Source: Bacillota bacterium
Lineage (GTDB): Bacteria; Bacillota; UBA4882; UBA8346
Length of the DNA: 64,000 bases
Assembly: GCA_023402395.1 (NCBI GenBank)
Contig: JAEYGI010000016.1
Location: forward strand, 15,739-79,738
Reading direction: 5' to 3'
Shown here: positions 57,701-64,000 of the stretch, piece by piece
Layout of the letters: every line of letters begins with the position of its first letter
Position numbering within the stretch: the stretch's first letter is position 1
Notes under the pieces: generated by a model
Told to the model about the DNA's origin: nothing
The model's database searches: none
The model's input: only the letters and a program-made list of their open reading frames with translations
Translations under genes and position numbers: made by a program

Positions 57701-59919
57701 GTCCCCGCGACGGCGGTCGTATCCACTTCGAACTCGATCAACCGGTCCGGTCCGGCCTCGTGAAACGGATCCACAAAAAACGGATCCGCCGGATTGCTGC
57801 TCCGGAACATGATCCGGTAGCTTTTGCCTTCTTCCAGCCGAACCTTCCGATCGAGAGTGACGCTGTTTTCACTGACAGCCAATACCCGGCCACCGTTGCC
57901 CCACTCCGGCAGATCATGCTGAAAGAGGATGACGTCCCCCACCTGGCAGGCGATGGCGTCGACATCGGCCTCGAAGGAGATGGTCCGGGTCAGGTATTTA
58001 TTAGCCCGCAGCCGGTATTTGGCTTCCTGACAGGCCAGGGCCAGATCAGTCACGCCGTCGAGACTGATCTGGGTGATATTGGCCTGATGCAGATCGGCCC
58101 CTTCCTCATAGACGGTTATGATATCCCGCTGATAGTCTTTGGCCTGGTTCAAAAAACTGACCTCGATGGCGTCGGCCCGGTCCTGCATCGGCAGAAACTC
58201 TTCACTAAAGCTGTCCTTGACGATGTTCCCCATGGTGAAGAGTTGAACCGGGTCGCTTTCACAGTCGCAGACGCAACTGTAACGGGTTCCCTTCAGAACT
58301 ACCTTACCCCGGCCAATTATTTCGACCTTGGACAGGGTCCGCCAAAGGTCGTCGGTGGTATCGATCAGCAGGTTCACTTCTAAATTTAACTTGTCACAAA
58401 AATCCGCCCATCGCGCGAACGCCGCATAATCGATTCTGGAGGCCGGAACGCCTTTCACCGCTAATTCGTGAATATTGGTGTTCGGGTTCTTCAACCACTT
58501 GGCGCGATGGATCAGGTCATAACAAACCCAGGCCGGATTGGTGGCGGGCTTCGGCTGATAGTCGTTGGTCACCGGGTCAATACAGACCCAAACGTTAGTG
58601 CGGCTCTGCTCCCAGGTGACCGCCGGCGTCCCGCCGGAGATCCGGTCGGTGGCCAGCGCCCGGATTCCCAACAGCGCCTTGCCCGGACGGATAAAGTCCT
58701 CGGTGGCGATATGGGAGACGCAGCTCAGATAGGTTCGGGTGCTGTGATTATCCTCGGCGCTGCCTGATACGGCAACGCACTTGCAGCGGATATGAACCCG
58801 GCAACGCTCTTGAAGGTCGAGCAGATACGACTTCCGGACCGGTTCATATTGTGAACCTTTAATCAATCCATCGTTCTCCGGGTTTATCCATTGTTTCCAA
58901 TCCGGATCCTTGCCTTCTCGTTGATATTCAATCTCCATCTTGAACCATGCTTCCTTCAGATCCCCGTTGCTCATCCGGTACAAACCGGACGGGCACTCAA
59001 CAGTCACCTCCAGCTTAGTTCCGTTGTCGCCCTCGGTAGCCACGGTCTGCCATTGGTTCATATTTTCGTTGCTGGTCAGTTCGATCCCGGGATACAGATC
59101 AAAATAGGTGTCGCCAAAGGCACTGATTGCCTTTTGGGTGTTGGTCCCGAACCGCTTGTGAACCTCCAGTTTACGCTGATTATCATTCAGCGGTCCGTAA
59201 TATTCAACGATGCCATCATCCGGATCACCGGTGGAATATGAACTCACATCTCCAAAGGTCTTAAGTTCACTCTTGTTAATTTTTATATTGGTAATCCCGT
59301 TCAAGTAATCCAATTCCCCTTCGCCGCCGCAGAGCAACAGGTTCAGGTATTGTTTATCCCCAACCGACTCCACGTGCTGGGCCACGATCTGGCCGGCAGT
59401 CCGGACTTTTCCGTAGGTCAGGGCCACCGCGTTACCCTGGCCCTGGAGAGACTGGAGCTGGCCCCAACTATAAGTCGCTTTGGGTTGTTTCGGCTGATCG
59501 ATCTTCGGCTGGGCCAAATAATTGACCAACAGCCCGCCGAGGTTGATAATGAGCGCTTGTTTAAATGACTCCGCCGAGAAAGCGGTTTTCCAAAAATTCT
59601 CCGCGCCATATCCATACCCCATCATGGTCATGACAACTGCTGCGATAAAGCTAATCGTTTTCTGCGCGTCGTCGCTCTTACCGACCACCGGGCAGAGGAC
59701 GATGAAGTCGCCGGACGCGGGCTGAATTGTACCGTACTCTTCGGCCGAGAGCACCGCGCCGTTCAGGCTGACCGCCAGTTCGACCCCGGGATCGGCCGGA
59801 AACAGCACGGTCCGGAGATAATGCCCGACCGCCTCGCCCGGGACATGGCTCAGTTCCTTGATCTCCCGGTCGTTTAGGTCAAACGGATTCCGGATTGTAA
59901 CGATTGTAATTTTCGACAT
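54712..59919 (-). CDS. Phage tail tip protein J-like (host specificity), with N-terminal I-like region and FN3 repeats
   Basis: A 1735-residue protein. The first ~150 residues have a small beta domain and a hydrophobic stretch (DAQKTISFIAAVVMTMMGYG, IINLGGLLVNYLAQPK) like lambda gpI. The J core follows (SWGQLQSLQGQGNAVALTYGKVR, GELDYLNGITNIKINK, KDSFSEEFLPMQDRADAIEV). From about residue 950 come six or more fibronectin-type repeats, several ending AGYYS or AGRYS with SGTYNFMIRSRN-like strands. J forms the central tail-tip fibre that recognises the host surface. ATG 59919 follows GGAGGTGG. Confidence 0.9.
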   Translation of the reverse strand: MSKITIVTIRNPFDLNDREIKELSHVPGEAVGHYLRTVLFPADPGVELAVSLNGAVLSAEEYGTIQPASGDFIVLCPVVGKSDDAQKTISFIAAVVMTMMGYGYGAENFWKTAFSAESFKQALIINLGGLLVNYLAQPKIDQPKQPKATYSWGQLQSLQGQGNAVALTYGKVRTAGQIVAQHVESVGDKQYLNLLLCGGEGELDYLNGITNIKINKSELKTFGDVSSYSTGDPDDGIVEYYGPLNDNQRKLEVHKRFGTNTQKAISAFGDTYFDLYPGIELTSNENMNQWQTVATEGDNGTKLEVTVECPSGLYRMSNGDLKEAWFKMEIEYQREGKDPDWKQWINPENDGLIKGSQYEPVRKSYLLDLQERCRVHIRCKCVAVSGSAEDNHSTRTYLSCVSHIATEDFIRPGKALLGIRALATDRISGGTPAVTWEQSRTNVWVCIDPVTNDYQPKPATNPAWVCYDLIHRAKWLKNPNTNIHELAVKGVPASRIDYAAFARWADFCDKLNLEVNLLIDTTDDLWRTLSKVEIIGRGKVVLKGTRYSCVCDCESDPVQLFTMGNIVKDSFSEEFLPMQDRADAIEVSFLNQAKDYQRDIITVYEEGADLHQANITQISLDGVTDLALACQEAKYRLRANKYLTRTISFEADVDAIACQVGDVILFQHDLPEWGNGGRVLAVSENSVTLDRKVRLEEGKSYRIMFRSSNPADPFFVDPFHEAGPDRLIEFEVDTTAVAGTIETDTPTLVTTGIPLPVRYDLYAVGEVSKVAKPFRVTRITRSKEFQRRISAIEYDQRIINGDDDGPLPVIHYEAAALGIGGLTASSHQDVQGDTWLDLSWKPLSRYGGAKVLIAEVKEEEPGGASLAETVGIQKSSYSHRATPGRTYSIQIHPFDLFGNDLESEEVTYTVPAKLAPAEVTGIALDEDTYVKSDGTVVTNLLLSFAKPGRPQTAFEIWYDRNGDENWRYDQRITDNQCVLRNMPNSGAIRVKVIACDQNDPLLRSGGAISEPFPITGKSQPPSDVASDTFGAVQDELNRSIIQLSWQSVDLETNPDLKGYELRLGPDWGTGTGIGGVIQDIKASYTIPINHANPPSGTFTFWIKTIDNSGNHSINPAYAALYAEVRPNAPTQKAIYLDPNNTTYAALEWNGVADKDLIAYEIKSGNDWETAQAIGSTKETMFRFKLEKSGTYNFMIRSRNVAGYYSSILNMGLTASVEPPDVEGFSVEQQNSDRSKIRFTWGKPESLDVQYFEIREGLSWDEGEAIATGITGTAYDGTITGEMLTTWWIAAISSGGIYSQNPAKCEGIFNLNPGNPHFYKGDPDHPDSVQQDPSDRATLIITWEGVPEADISQYILKVGSDWDNALEIIKTKELRAIWNPPASGDYKFLLKAKNNAGYYSDEVSTEFPVVVEPAKVSGFSAVQNGVNVLMSWQKSPEPDVVGYEIHEGSAFDDGALVATGITGTFYQTPVDTEKNYRFHIKAINRAGRYSQSAARASVTINNLPPRNVVETFDEIHLQDGIHENTEFGPSQFNFSNLGGKFEDYPNTRLNEVGGQIVLKLKEVDGVFPESGVYTCQSRNMGRVITANISSQFVSSVLLRSGGSAKLQYHSSLDPNGEDWTGWVDFMPVQITFQHIQFRVLLSTSDAARTPQVNVLQTMVDVPDVDKYGTAIIPTGGTAIPYGHTYYRLPTVVPMAIGQGFRAELLNVFEERFEVKVLDIYGNDVGGGTINWFARGY

Positions 59920-60039
59920 TGAACCACCTCCGGTTCCAATTGAGATCAAGAAAACGCCCGGCTTAGCCTTGGCGTTTTCTGTTCCTTCCAAAACATCATT
60001 ACTACTAAAATATTTTACATAACGCCACCGATTTTTGGG

Positions 60040-60438
60040 TCAGATCCACCCCGGTATATAGTACCCCTCGATCTTCCGCTTCCAGAAGAGATGGTCGGTC
60101 CGATCGATGATTACCCCGGTCTTTTTCAACGTATGCAGGAACCGGCCCTCGCCGAGATAGACTCCGGTGTGATTACAGAATTGAGTGTGCTGCTTCAACA
60201 CCACCAGGGAGGGAACCGGTGGACCAGCCAGGTCGCAGCGGGTCCAGAACGAACGGTCGAGCGCCACCTGGCGGTCGATGGCCTCCTTAGCCAGGCAACT
60301 GATTCGATAGTCCGGCAGCTCAATCCCGTGTCTCCGGAAAACCTCACGGACCAGTCCCCAGCAGTCGTAGGTATCCGGGCCCCGTCCACCATCAACGAAC
60401 GGCTTGCCCAGAAGATCGTCGATTGTGATCTGCAACAT
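60040..60438 (-). CDS. Tail assembly protein K-like NlpC/P60 peptidase
   Basis: A 132-residue NlpC/P60 cysteine peptidase with the nucleophile in YDCWGLVREVFRRHGI, His in CNHTGVYLGEGRFLHT and a terminal YYIPGW. It corresponds to the gpK of lambda, which sits beside gpI/gpJ and is thought to help degrade peptidoglycan at DNA entry or tail-tip assembly. The N-terminal JAB peptidase domain of lambda gpK is absent, so only the NlpC/P60 half is present. GGAGGACTAAAG precedes the ATG. Order L-K-J is that of lambda. Confidence 0.88.
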   Translation of the reverse strand: MLQITIDDLLGKPFVDGGRGPDTYDCWGLVREVFRRHGIELPDYRISCLAKEAIDRQVALDRSFWTRCDLAGPPVPSLVVLKQHTQFCNHTGVYLGEGRFLHTLKKTGVIIDRTDHLFWKRKIEGYYIPGWI

Positions 60439-60453
60439 TACTTTAGTCCTCCG

Positions 60454-61320
60454 TTAAAAATCACCAGACTTGTAGGTTCCTCCCTCTGGGATCCCGGGTT
60501 CGCCGCCGAAGCGGATCGCGTTGCCAAGATCCCTACAATTATCCAAGGTTTTATTGCACCAAAGGGATACCTGCCGAAGGTCGTCTGGAACCGTTATTTT
60601 CTCGTTGATCCGGATAAGGGTCCAGCCGGACTCTTCCTGATATTCACTATCTTTAACTACACAACGTCGGGTGCCGGAGTCAGCCATCAATAGAATACGC
60701 TGCTCTGCCGGATACTTAATGGTCCAGTTGCCACTGATGATGAAAGAATGCTCATCAATACGAATAGCCGCTTCCATGGGAGCATAGCCACATTCAACTC
60801 CCCGGAACGGGAACGGGCAGAAATCCTTCATATAGCGCGTTTCGGGGATCCGGCGCACGGTCGGGAAGTCGCCGCTCAGGGTGAAGTGCACCCAATTGAG
60901 GTCGCACTTCACCGAACGGACGGTGAAGGTCTCATCCACCTCCGGCTGGTTGGCGTCCGTATCACCCGGTTTGTTACAATTGGACGAATGGATCACCAGC
61001 AGCCGGACCGAGGCGCCAACACCGCCACCCGCCTCTTCCACATAATGCTGGACCGCGCGGGTGATATTCGAAACCCGCAGCCCGATCTGGGGCAGTTCGC
61101 CGCCGGAGTCCTCGACCACTTCGTCGAGGTCGAAGGGAAACCCGACCCAGATCTGGCCGTTCCATTCGATATCCTCGTTGTTCCGGACCACCCGGAGGGT
61201 CAGATCTTCATCCTCCGCAGTCTTCAGGGTGATCTCCAGCAGGATCAGCCAGGCCCCATCCCCGGCGATCTTATTCTTTTCCAGCTTGGCTACTTTCGAT
61301 AGATTAAGAGCCACGCTCAC
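60454..61320 (-). CDS. Minor tail protein L-like, putative 4Fe-4S
   Basis: A 288-residue protein. The N-terminal part (1-160) contains ITLKTAEDEDLTLRVVRNNE and the L-type WNGQIWVGFPFDLDEV. The C-terminal region has Cys 168 and 177 (CPFPFRGVEC, x8 spacing) and Cys 255 and 262 (CNKTLDNC, x6 spacing), the same intra-pair spacings as in the iron-sulfur domain of lambda gpL. About 77 residues separate the pairs, far more than in lambda, and hold an extra Cys 220. The GTG start overlaps the M-like stop codon. Confidence 0.85.
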   Translation of the reverse strand: MSVALNLSKVAKLEKNKIAGDGAWLILLEITLKTAEDEDLTLRVVRNNEDIEWNGQIWVGFPFDLDEVVEDSGGELPQIGLRVSNITRAVQHYVEEAGGGVGASVRLLVIHSSNCNKPGDTDANQPEVDETFTVRSVKCDLNWVHFTLSGDFPTVRRIPETRYMKDFCPFPFRGVECGYAPMEAAIRIDEHSFIISGNWTIKYPAEQRILLMADSGTRRCVVKDSEYQEESGWTLIRINEKITVPDDLRQVSLWCNKTLDNCRDLGNAIRFGGEPGIPEGGTYKSGDF

Positions 61321-61667
61321 ACCTCCCGGAGGGTCATTTCGCCTGACCAGACGCCGGGCGCGACCTGCTGAAACGGTTGCTTTTGAACGAACCGGACCAT
61401 ACGAGCAACGCCGGTCACCGGATGAATCCAGGTAAAGCTGACGCTTTTGCCCTGGGCGTCTTCCTTCCAGAACCGGATCAACTCTTCGTAATCGGCGTTC
61501 TTAAGCGCGTTCCAGCGCAAGGTCCAGGAGCCGCGCGACCTGGTGAACCGGGGCCGGCTCTGCTCGGTGCCGTCCTCGAACCCGGCGCTGATTCCCACGT
61601 CCTCCCAGTCCTCGTGCAAGGGATAGACGGGGGCTGCGATATCGGGAAACTTTAAATCACTGCTCAT
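61317..61667 (-). CDS. Minor tail protein M-like
   Basis: A 116-residue protein of the lambda gpM type: FPDIAAPVYPLHEDWEDVGISAGFEDGTEQSRPRFTRSRGSWTLRW, then LIRFWKEDAQGKSVSFTWIHPVTG and VRFVQKQPFQQVAPGVWSGE. It joins the tail tip to the tube beside L. GGAGGTAAATAAA precedes the ATG; it starts 5 bases after the tape-measure stop and overlaps L by 4 bases, so the tail-tip genes are translationally coupled. Confidence 0.88.
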   Translation of the reverse strand: MSSDLKFPDIAAPVYPLHEDWEDVGISAGFEDGTEQSRPRFTRSRGSWTLRWNALKNADYEELIRFWKEDAQGKSVSFTWIHPVTGVARMVRFVQKQPFQQVAPGVWSGEMTLREV

Positions 61668-61672
61668 TTTAT

Positions 61673-63145
61673 TTACCTCCCTGCCATGACGATGTCGCGT
61701 AATCCGCCGACATTCCGATTCATCGCATCCAGCCAGACGTCGATCACATAGCTTTGGCCGTCGAACCGCGATTCCTGTCTGGCGTTGACCTGCTGGCCGC
61801 TGTTGTTGATGACGTTCACCGTCACCGGTGGCGCCGACCCTTGGCTATTTGATCCTCCCAATTGATGATTGGGAACGATGATCCCGCTGGTGGACGGGAC
61901 GAATAACTCCGGCCCCTGTTCGCCCACGATGTATGGGCTTCCTCCGGTGACCGGCCCACCATTGGCCCTGTAAGCAAAATAAGAGAAGATCGTCGATATC
62001 AAATTGCCCCAAAAACCGGACCCATTGGAAGCGGATCCTTGAAACCCGCTGAAAAGATTACCGAAAAGGTTGTTCATTGTACCGCCCAATGATTGCACCA
62101 GCGGCGCGATAAATTGCTGAGACCATTGCCCCATTTGTTGCGTCAAACCTTGGAAGATTCCTTGAAAACTCCCGGTTACGCCCGCCAAAGGTCCGTCTGG
62201 ATTATTGAAAATGTTCAAAAATTGTTCCTTAATTTGGTCGAGTGGATTCGCTCGGCCGCCGAACAATGCTTGTAACGGATTGGTCATCAATTCTTTTAGA
62301 ATACTCCCCGCTCCATCACCGTTAAAAAGTCCGCTAAGATTCGTCCAGGCCTCATTTAACGATTGCCCGACTCCGGCAATGTTTTCTTTCAACTCCCGGG
62401 GAATAAGTTCGACTTGCTGTAGCAAACCATGAATACTATCGATAAGCCCGCCGCTAAGTCCCTTCAGGAATCCCTCCGGATTGCTGAAGATGGTTAGCGC
62501 CTGTTCTTTCAACTGTGTGAATGAGTTGATAACTTCCGTCAAATCCCCGCTCGACACTTGCCCCGGATTGGCGGCAATATCTTTGACCTTGTCTCGCAAG
62601 CTTTTCCATTGATCCAAATTTAGACTGCCGGCCAGATTCGTCCCGATGTCTTTCACCGATTTTTCTACCGCAGCGACACCAGCGCGCAACCCTTGGGGAA
62701 TTTGATCAACCTGGTCTTTAAGGCGATTAACGTTCTCCACTACCCCACCCGTTAGGGTTTGCAACAACTCCTCGGGATCAAATGCGCTGGATAGTTGCTC
62801 CTTAAAATCGGCGAAGGGTTTAGCGATCTTCTCCAGCTCACCTTGGAATGAGTCGGCCACCCCGGATAACGCTTTTTTGAATCCTGCTTTCAAATCCTGT
62901 ATGGGGTTTACATCCACGGTTTTTTTCAGGTCAGCCATTGATTCGTCCAGTGAGTGTCCCAGCGTATCAATGCTTGTTTGCAGTGTTTGTGGCAGTTGCT
63001 CGATCTGCGCTTTCAGATTCGCTCCAATCGTTTTAAACGACTCCGCTATCTGTTTTACGGCCTCATCGGCTTGCGCGCCGATATCAGCCTTAACTTGATT
63101 TAAATTTTTGGCGGTTAATTCTAATTTAATTGGAAGTTCACTCAA
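61673..63145 (-). CDS. Phage tail tape measure protein (short)
   Basis: A 490-residue protein starting at TTG 63145, behind AAAGGAGG, two bases after the G-T stop. Most of it is predicted helix with coiled-coil-like heptads and recurring DLK.GFK, EELLQTL, LPRELK- and IPRELKE-type blocks; FNGDGAGSILKELMTNPLQA leads to a Gly-rich section. The C-terminus has the typical ANGGPVTGGSPYIVGEQGPELFVPSTSGIIVPN and QQVNARQES strands of tape measures. Length sets tail length; at ~490 residues the tail would be only about 70-75 nm, short for this fold. Longer forms usually carry extra lytic domains, which are missing here. Confidence 0.9.
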   Translation of the reverse strand: MSELPIKLELTAKNLNQVKADIGAQADEAVKQIAESFKTIGANLKAQIEQLPQTLQTSIDTLGHSLDESMADLKKTVDVNPIQDLKAGFKKALSGVADSFQGELEKIAKPFADFKEQLSSAFDPEELLQTLTGGVVENVNRLKDQVDQIPQGLRAGVAAVEKSVKDIGTNLAGSLNLDQWKSLRDKVKDIAANPGQVSSGDLTEVINSFTQLKEQALTIFSNPEGFLKGLSGGLIDSIHGLLQQVELIPRELKENIAGVGQSLNEAWTNLSGLFNGDGAGSILKELMTNPLQALFGGRANPLDQIKEQFLNIFNNPDGPLAGVTGSFQGIFQGLTQQMGQWSQQFIAPLVQSLGGTMNNLFGNLFSGFQGSASNGSGFWGNLISTIFSYFAYRANGGPVTGGSPYIVGEQGPELFVPSTSGIIVPNHQLGGSNSQGSAPPVTVNVINNSGQQVNARQESRFDGQSYVIDVWLDAMNRNVGGLRDIVMAGR

Positions 63146-63147
63146 TC

Positions 63148-63728
63148 CTACTCCTCCTTTCTCCATCTCCTCAACTCATACCCCTCCAGGATCCGCAACC
63201 GGCCGAACACTCCCGGCGTGACCTCGATCCCGTGCAGGCCGGCGATGGCCAGCACCGCCGGGTAATCGAGGCCGATCAGGCCGAATCCGGAGATCCGCCA
63301 CTGGTTCCCCGCCAGTTGCCAAAGAGTCCAGGCGGACCGGTTGGCGGGAAGAGGCTCCGGGCAGCGGTCGGGGCAGTCGCGGCAGTCGTGCCGGGTTCCG
63401 GTCCGGCCCTGGCCCGCGCGGCAGACGGCGCAATAGCGGTTACGGCCGTCCGCCCACCAGGACCAGACCGCTAGGAGTTTTTTTCCTCGGTCCCGGTAAC
63501 GCTGTAGGTGAGTTGATAGGTTCGGGTCGCCAGCTCCAGGCAAGCGGAATAGGGGAAGTTCGCGAAGTCGAATCCCCGGTAGGCGTGCTCCAGGATCCAG
63601 TCGACCATCTCGGCGTTGACCTTCATGGTCAGGTCGTTTTCGAGGAACGCCGGGTCGAGGCCGGCGTTCCGCAAGGCTTTGATCTCGGCCAGGGTCAGGG
63701 CCCGGGCCTGGGGTAAATTGCTGTTCAT
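63148..63728 (-). CDS. Tail assembly chaperone GT-like fusion made by -1 frameshift
   Basis: Two overlapping leftward frames (63471-63728 and one reaching 63148) join at the slippery sequence at 63477-63483. A -1 shift would extend the 84 decoded G residues by 109, beginning LLAVWSWWADGRNRYCAVC, giving 193 residues. The T-like part has four Cys pairs/clusters (CAVC, CRDC, DRCP) suggesting zinc, and ends EGYELRRWRKEE. In lambda G and GT bind the tape measure during tail assembly at a set ratio. The stop of this frame is 2 bases before the tape measure start, as expected for this pair. Confidence 0.82.
63471..63728 (-). CDS. Tail assembly chaperone G-like
   Basis: An 85-residue protein starting MNSNLPQARALTLAEIKALR; ATG 63728 follows GGAGGACAAATC. 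It is the zero-frame product that ends TEEKNS just after the slippery sequence. The acidic helical character (AEMVDWILEHAYRGFDFANFPYSACLELA) fits small tail chaperones. It should be made in excess over the GT fusion. Confidence 0.85.
   Translation of the reverse strand: MNSNLPQARALTLAEIKALRNAGLDPAFLENDLTMKVNAEMVDWILEHAYRGFDFANFPYSACLELATRTYQLTYSVTGTEEKNS
63477..63483 (-). promoter_or_regulatory. Slippery heptamer A AAA AAC (-1 programmed frameshift site)
   Basis: Leftward the zero frame reads GAG GAA AAA AAC TCC TAG. The heptamer A-AAA-AAC is in the correct register for simultaneous -1 slippage. The next -1 codons are CTC CTA GCG, which are the start of the T-like frame. The zero-frame stop is only one codon downstream. 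Confidence 0.88.
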
Positions 63729-63969
63729 GATTTGTCCTCCGTTTATTAATTATAAAAATTGTTACTGCCGATCGGGCCGTGAACGGCCCGGCTACAAGAT
63801 GTAAGCCTTCCATGGCTAAATTCCAGCCGAATGATTCATCCCATTCCGTTCCCAGGACCCTTCAGGGTCCTTACATCTATCTCAATAAATTAAAATATAT
63901 CTTTAAAATTCTTCGAATATCTCAGATTTTTAAATTGGTCAATATAAACAGCTATAGTGAACCTGCCTG
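63729..63969. other. AT-rich gap in the tail block with two hairpins
   Basis: About 240 bases without a supported gene. CGGGCCG...CGGCCCG at 63774-63791 and AGGACCCttCAGGGTCCT at about 63853-63870 form GC stems, after which the sequence becomes very AT-rich. The gap is unusual inside a phage structural operon and may hold a promoter or terminator. Confidence 0.5.
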
Positions 63970-64000
63970 TTAATCGATGAAGACCACTCCTTCTTCATTG
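63970..64000 (-). CDS. Possible C-terminal end of an upstream leftward gene (partial)
   Basis: Leftward from the right edge one frame reads NEEGVVFID and stops at a TAA at 63970-63972. If real, it would be the end of the gene before G in the tail block, typically the major tail protein. Ten codons cannot prove it. Confidence 0.3.
   Translation of the reverse strand, partial: NEEGVVFID

Noticed and set aside
63148..63813. A single 221-codon leftward frame starting at 63813 as an independent gene
   Set aside because: Its first two thirds are out-of-frame with the well-supported G gene; only the part after the slippery site is T-like and is reached by frameshift.

Overview
The window looks like the chromosome of an anaerobic, plant-polysaccharide-fermenting, probably spore-forming member of the Bacillota. 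Supporting this are a cortex-hydrolase-like SleB protein, AbrB, a Bacillota-type alpha-glucan phosphorylase, a TPP-riboswitch-controlled thiC, strong GGAGG ribosome binding sites, and consensus sigma-A promoters (TTGACA-N17-TATAAT). Genes are GC-rich and spacers AT-rich. Several independent features suggest a two-membrane (diderm) envelope: a secreted beta-barrel protein ending in Phe (36243-37373), three solute-binding proteins with no lipobox cysteine, and a prophage with a lambda-type tail tip. A Limnochordia/Hydrogenispora-like host would fit, but that is inference.

Layout. 1-372: 5' part of a sulfonate/nitrate-type solute-binding protein. 585-11134: promoter, two 80-residue collar proteins, a discoidin/cadherin-like protein, a terminator, a 2557-residue secreted repeat adhesin and a lipoprotein, probably one surface-adhesion locus. 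11327-13249: secreted DUF346 propeller protein. 13646-15247: thiC with TPP riboswitch, terminator and promoter. 15610-16740: OsmC-like protein and a small secreted protein. 17112-18758: glycogen/maltodextrin phosphorylase. 19149-21530: GH9 cellulase with CBM3c and CBM2. 22598-25017: PL1 pectate lyase divergent from an AraC regulator. 25091-28389: membrane metalloprotease-like protein, endonuclease III, a 24-codon frame with its own terminator, a CheC-like protein and SleB. 28535-33307: LacI regulator and a heterodimeric ABC exporter, each preceded by the same 16-bp palindrome. 33843-35940: YqeY, a ribbon-helix-helix protein, ferredoxin, tRNA-Gly, tRNA-Thr and AbrB. 36243-37373: porin-like protein.

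37880-50623 is a cello-oligosaccharide locus: histidine kinase, two GH94 phosphorylases, a solute-binding protein, a NarL-type response regulator, a second binding protein and two sugar permeases without an ATPase gene. Together with the secreted GH9 enzyme it suggests extracellular cellulose cleavage, ABC uptake and intracellular phosphorolysis under two-component control.

50937-64000 is a leftward prophage (or phage-tail bacteriocin) tail and lysis block in lambda order: G/GT with a -1 frameshift site, a short tape measure protein, M, L, K, an I-J-like fusion, tail fibre, HTH protein, holin, amidase and a membrane-anchored protein. No capsid, integrase or attachment site is visible before the right edge.

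Gene-free spacers hold palindromes, GGAACTA/GGAACCA repeats and CCGG-rich degenerate arrays that recur through the window.
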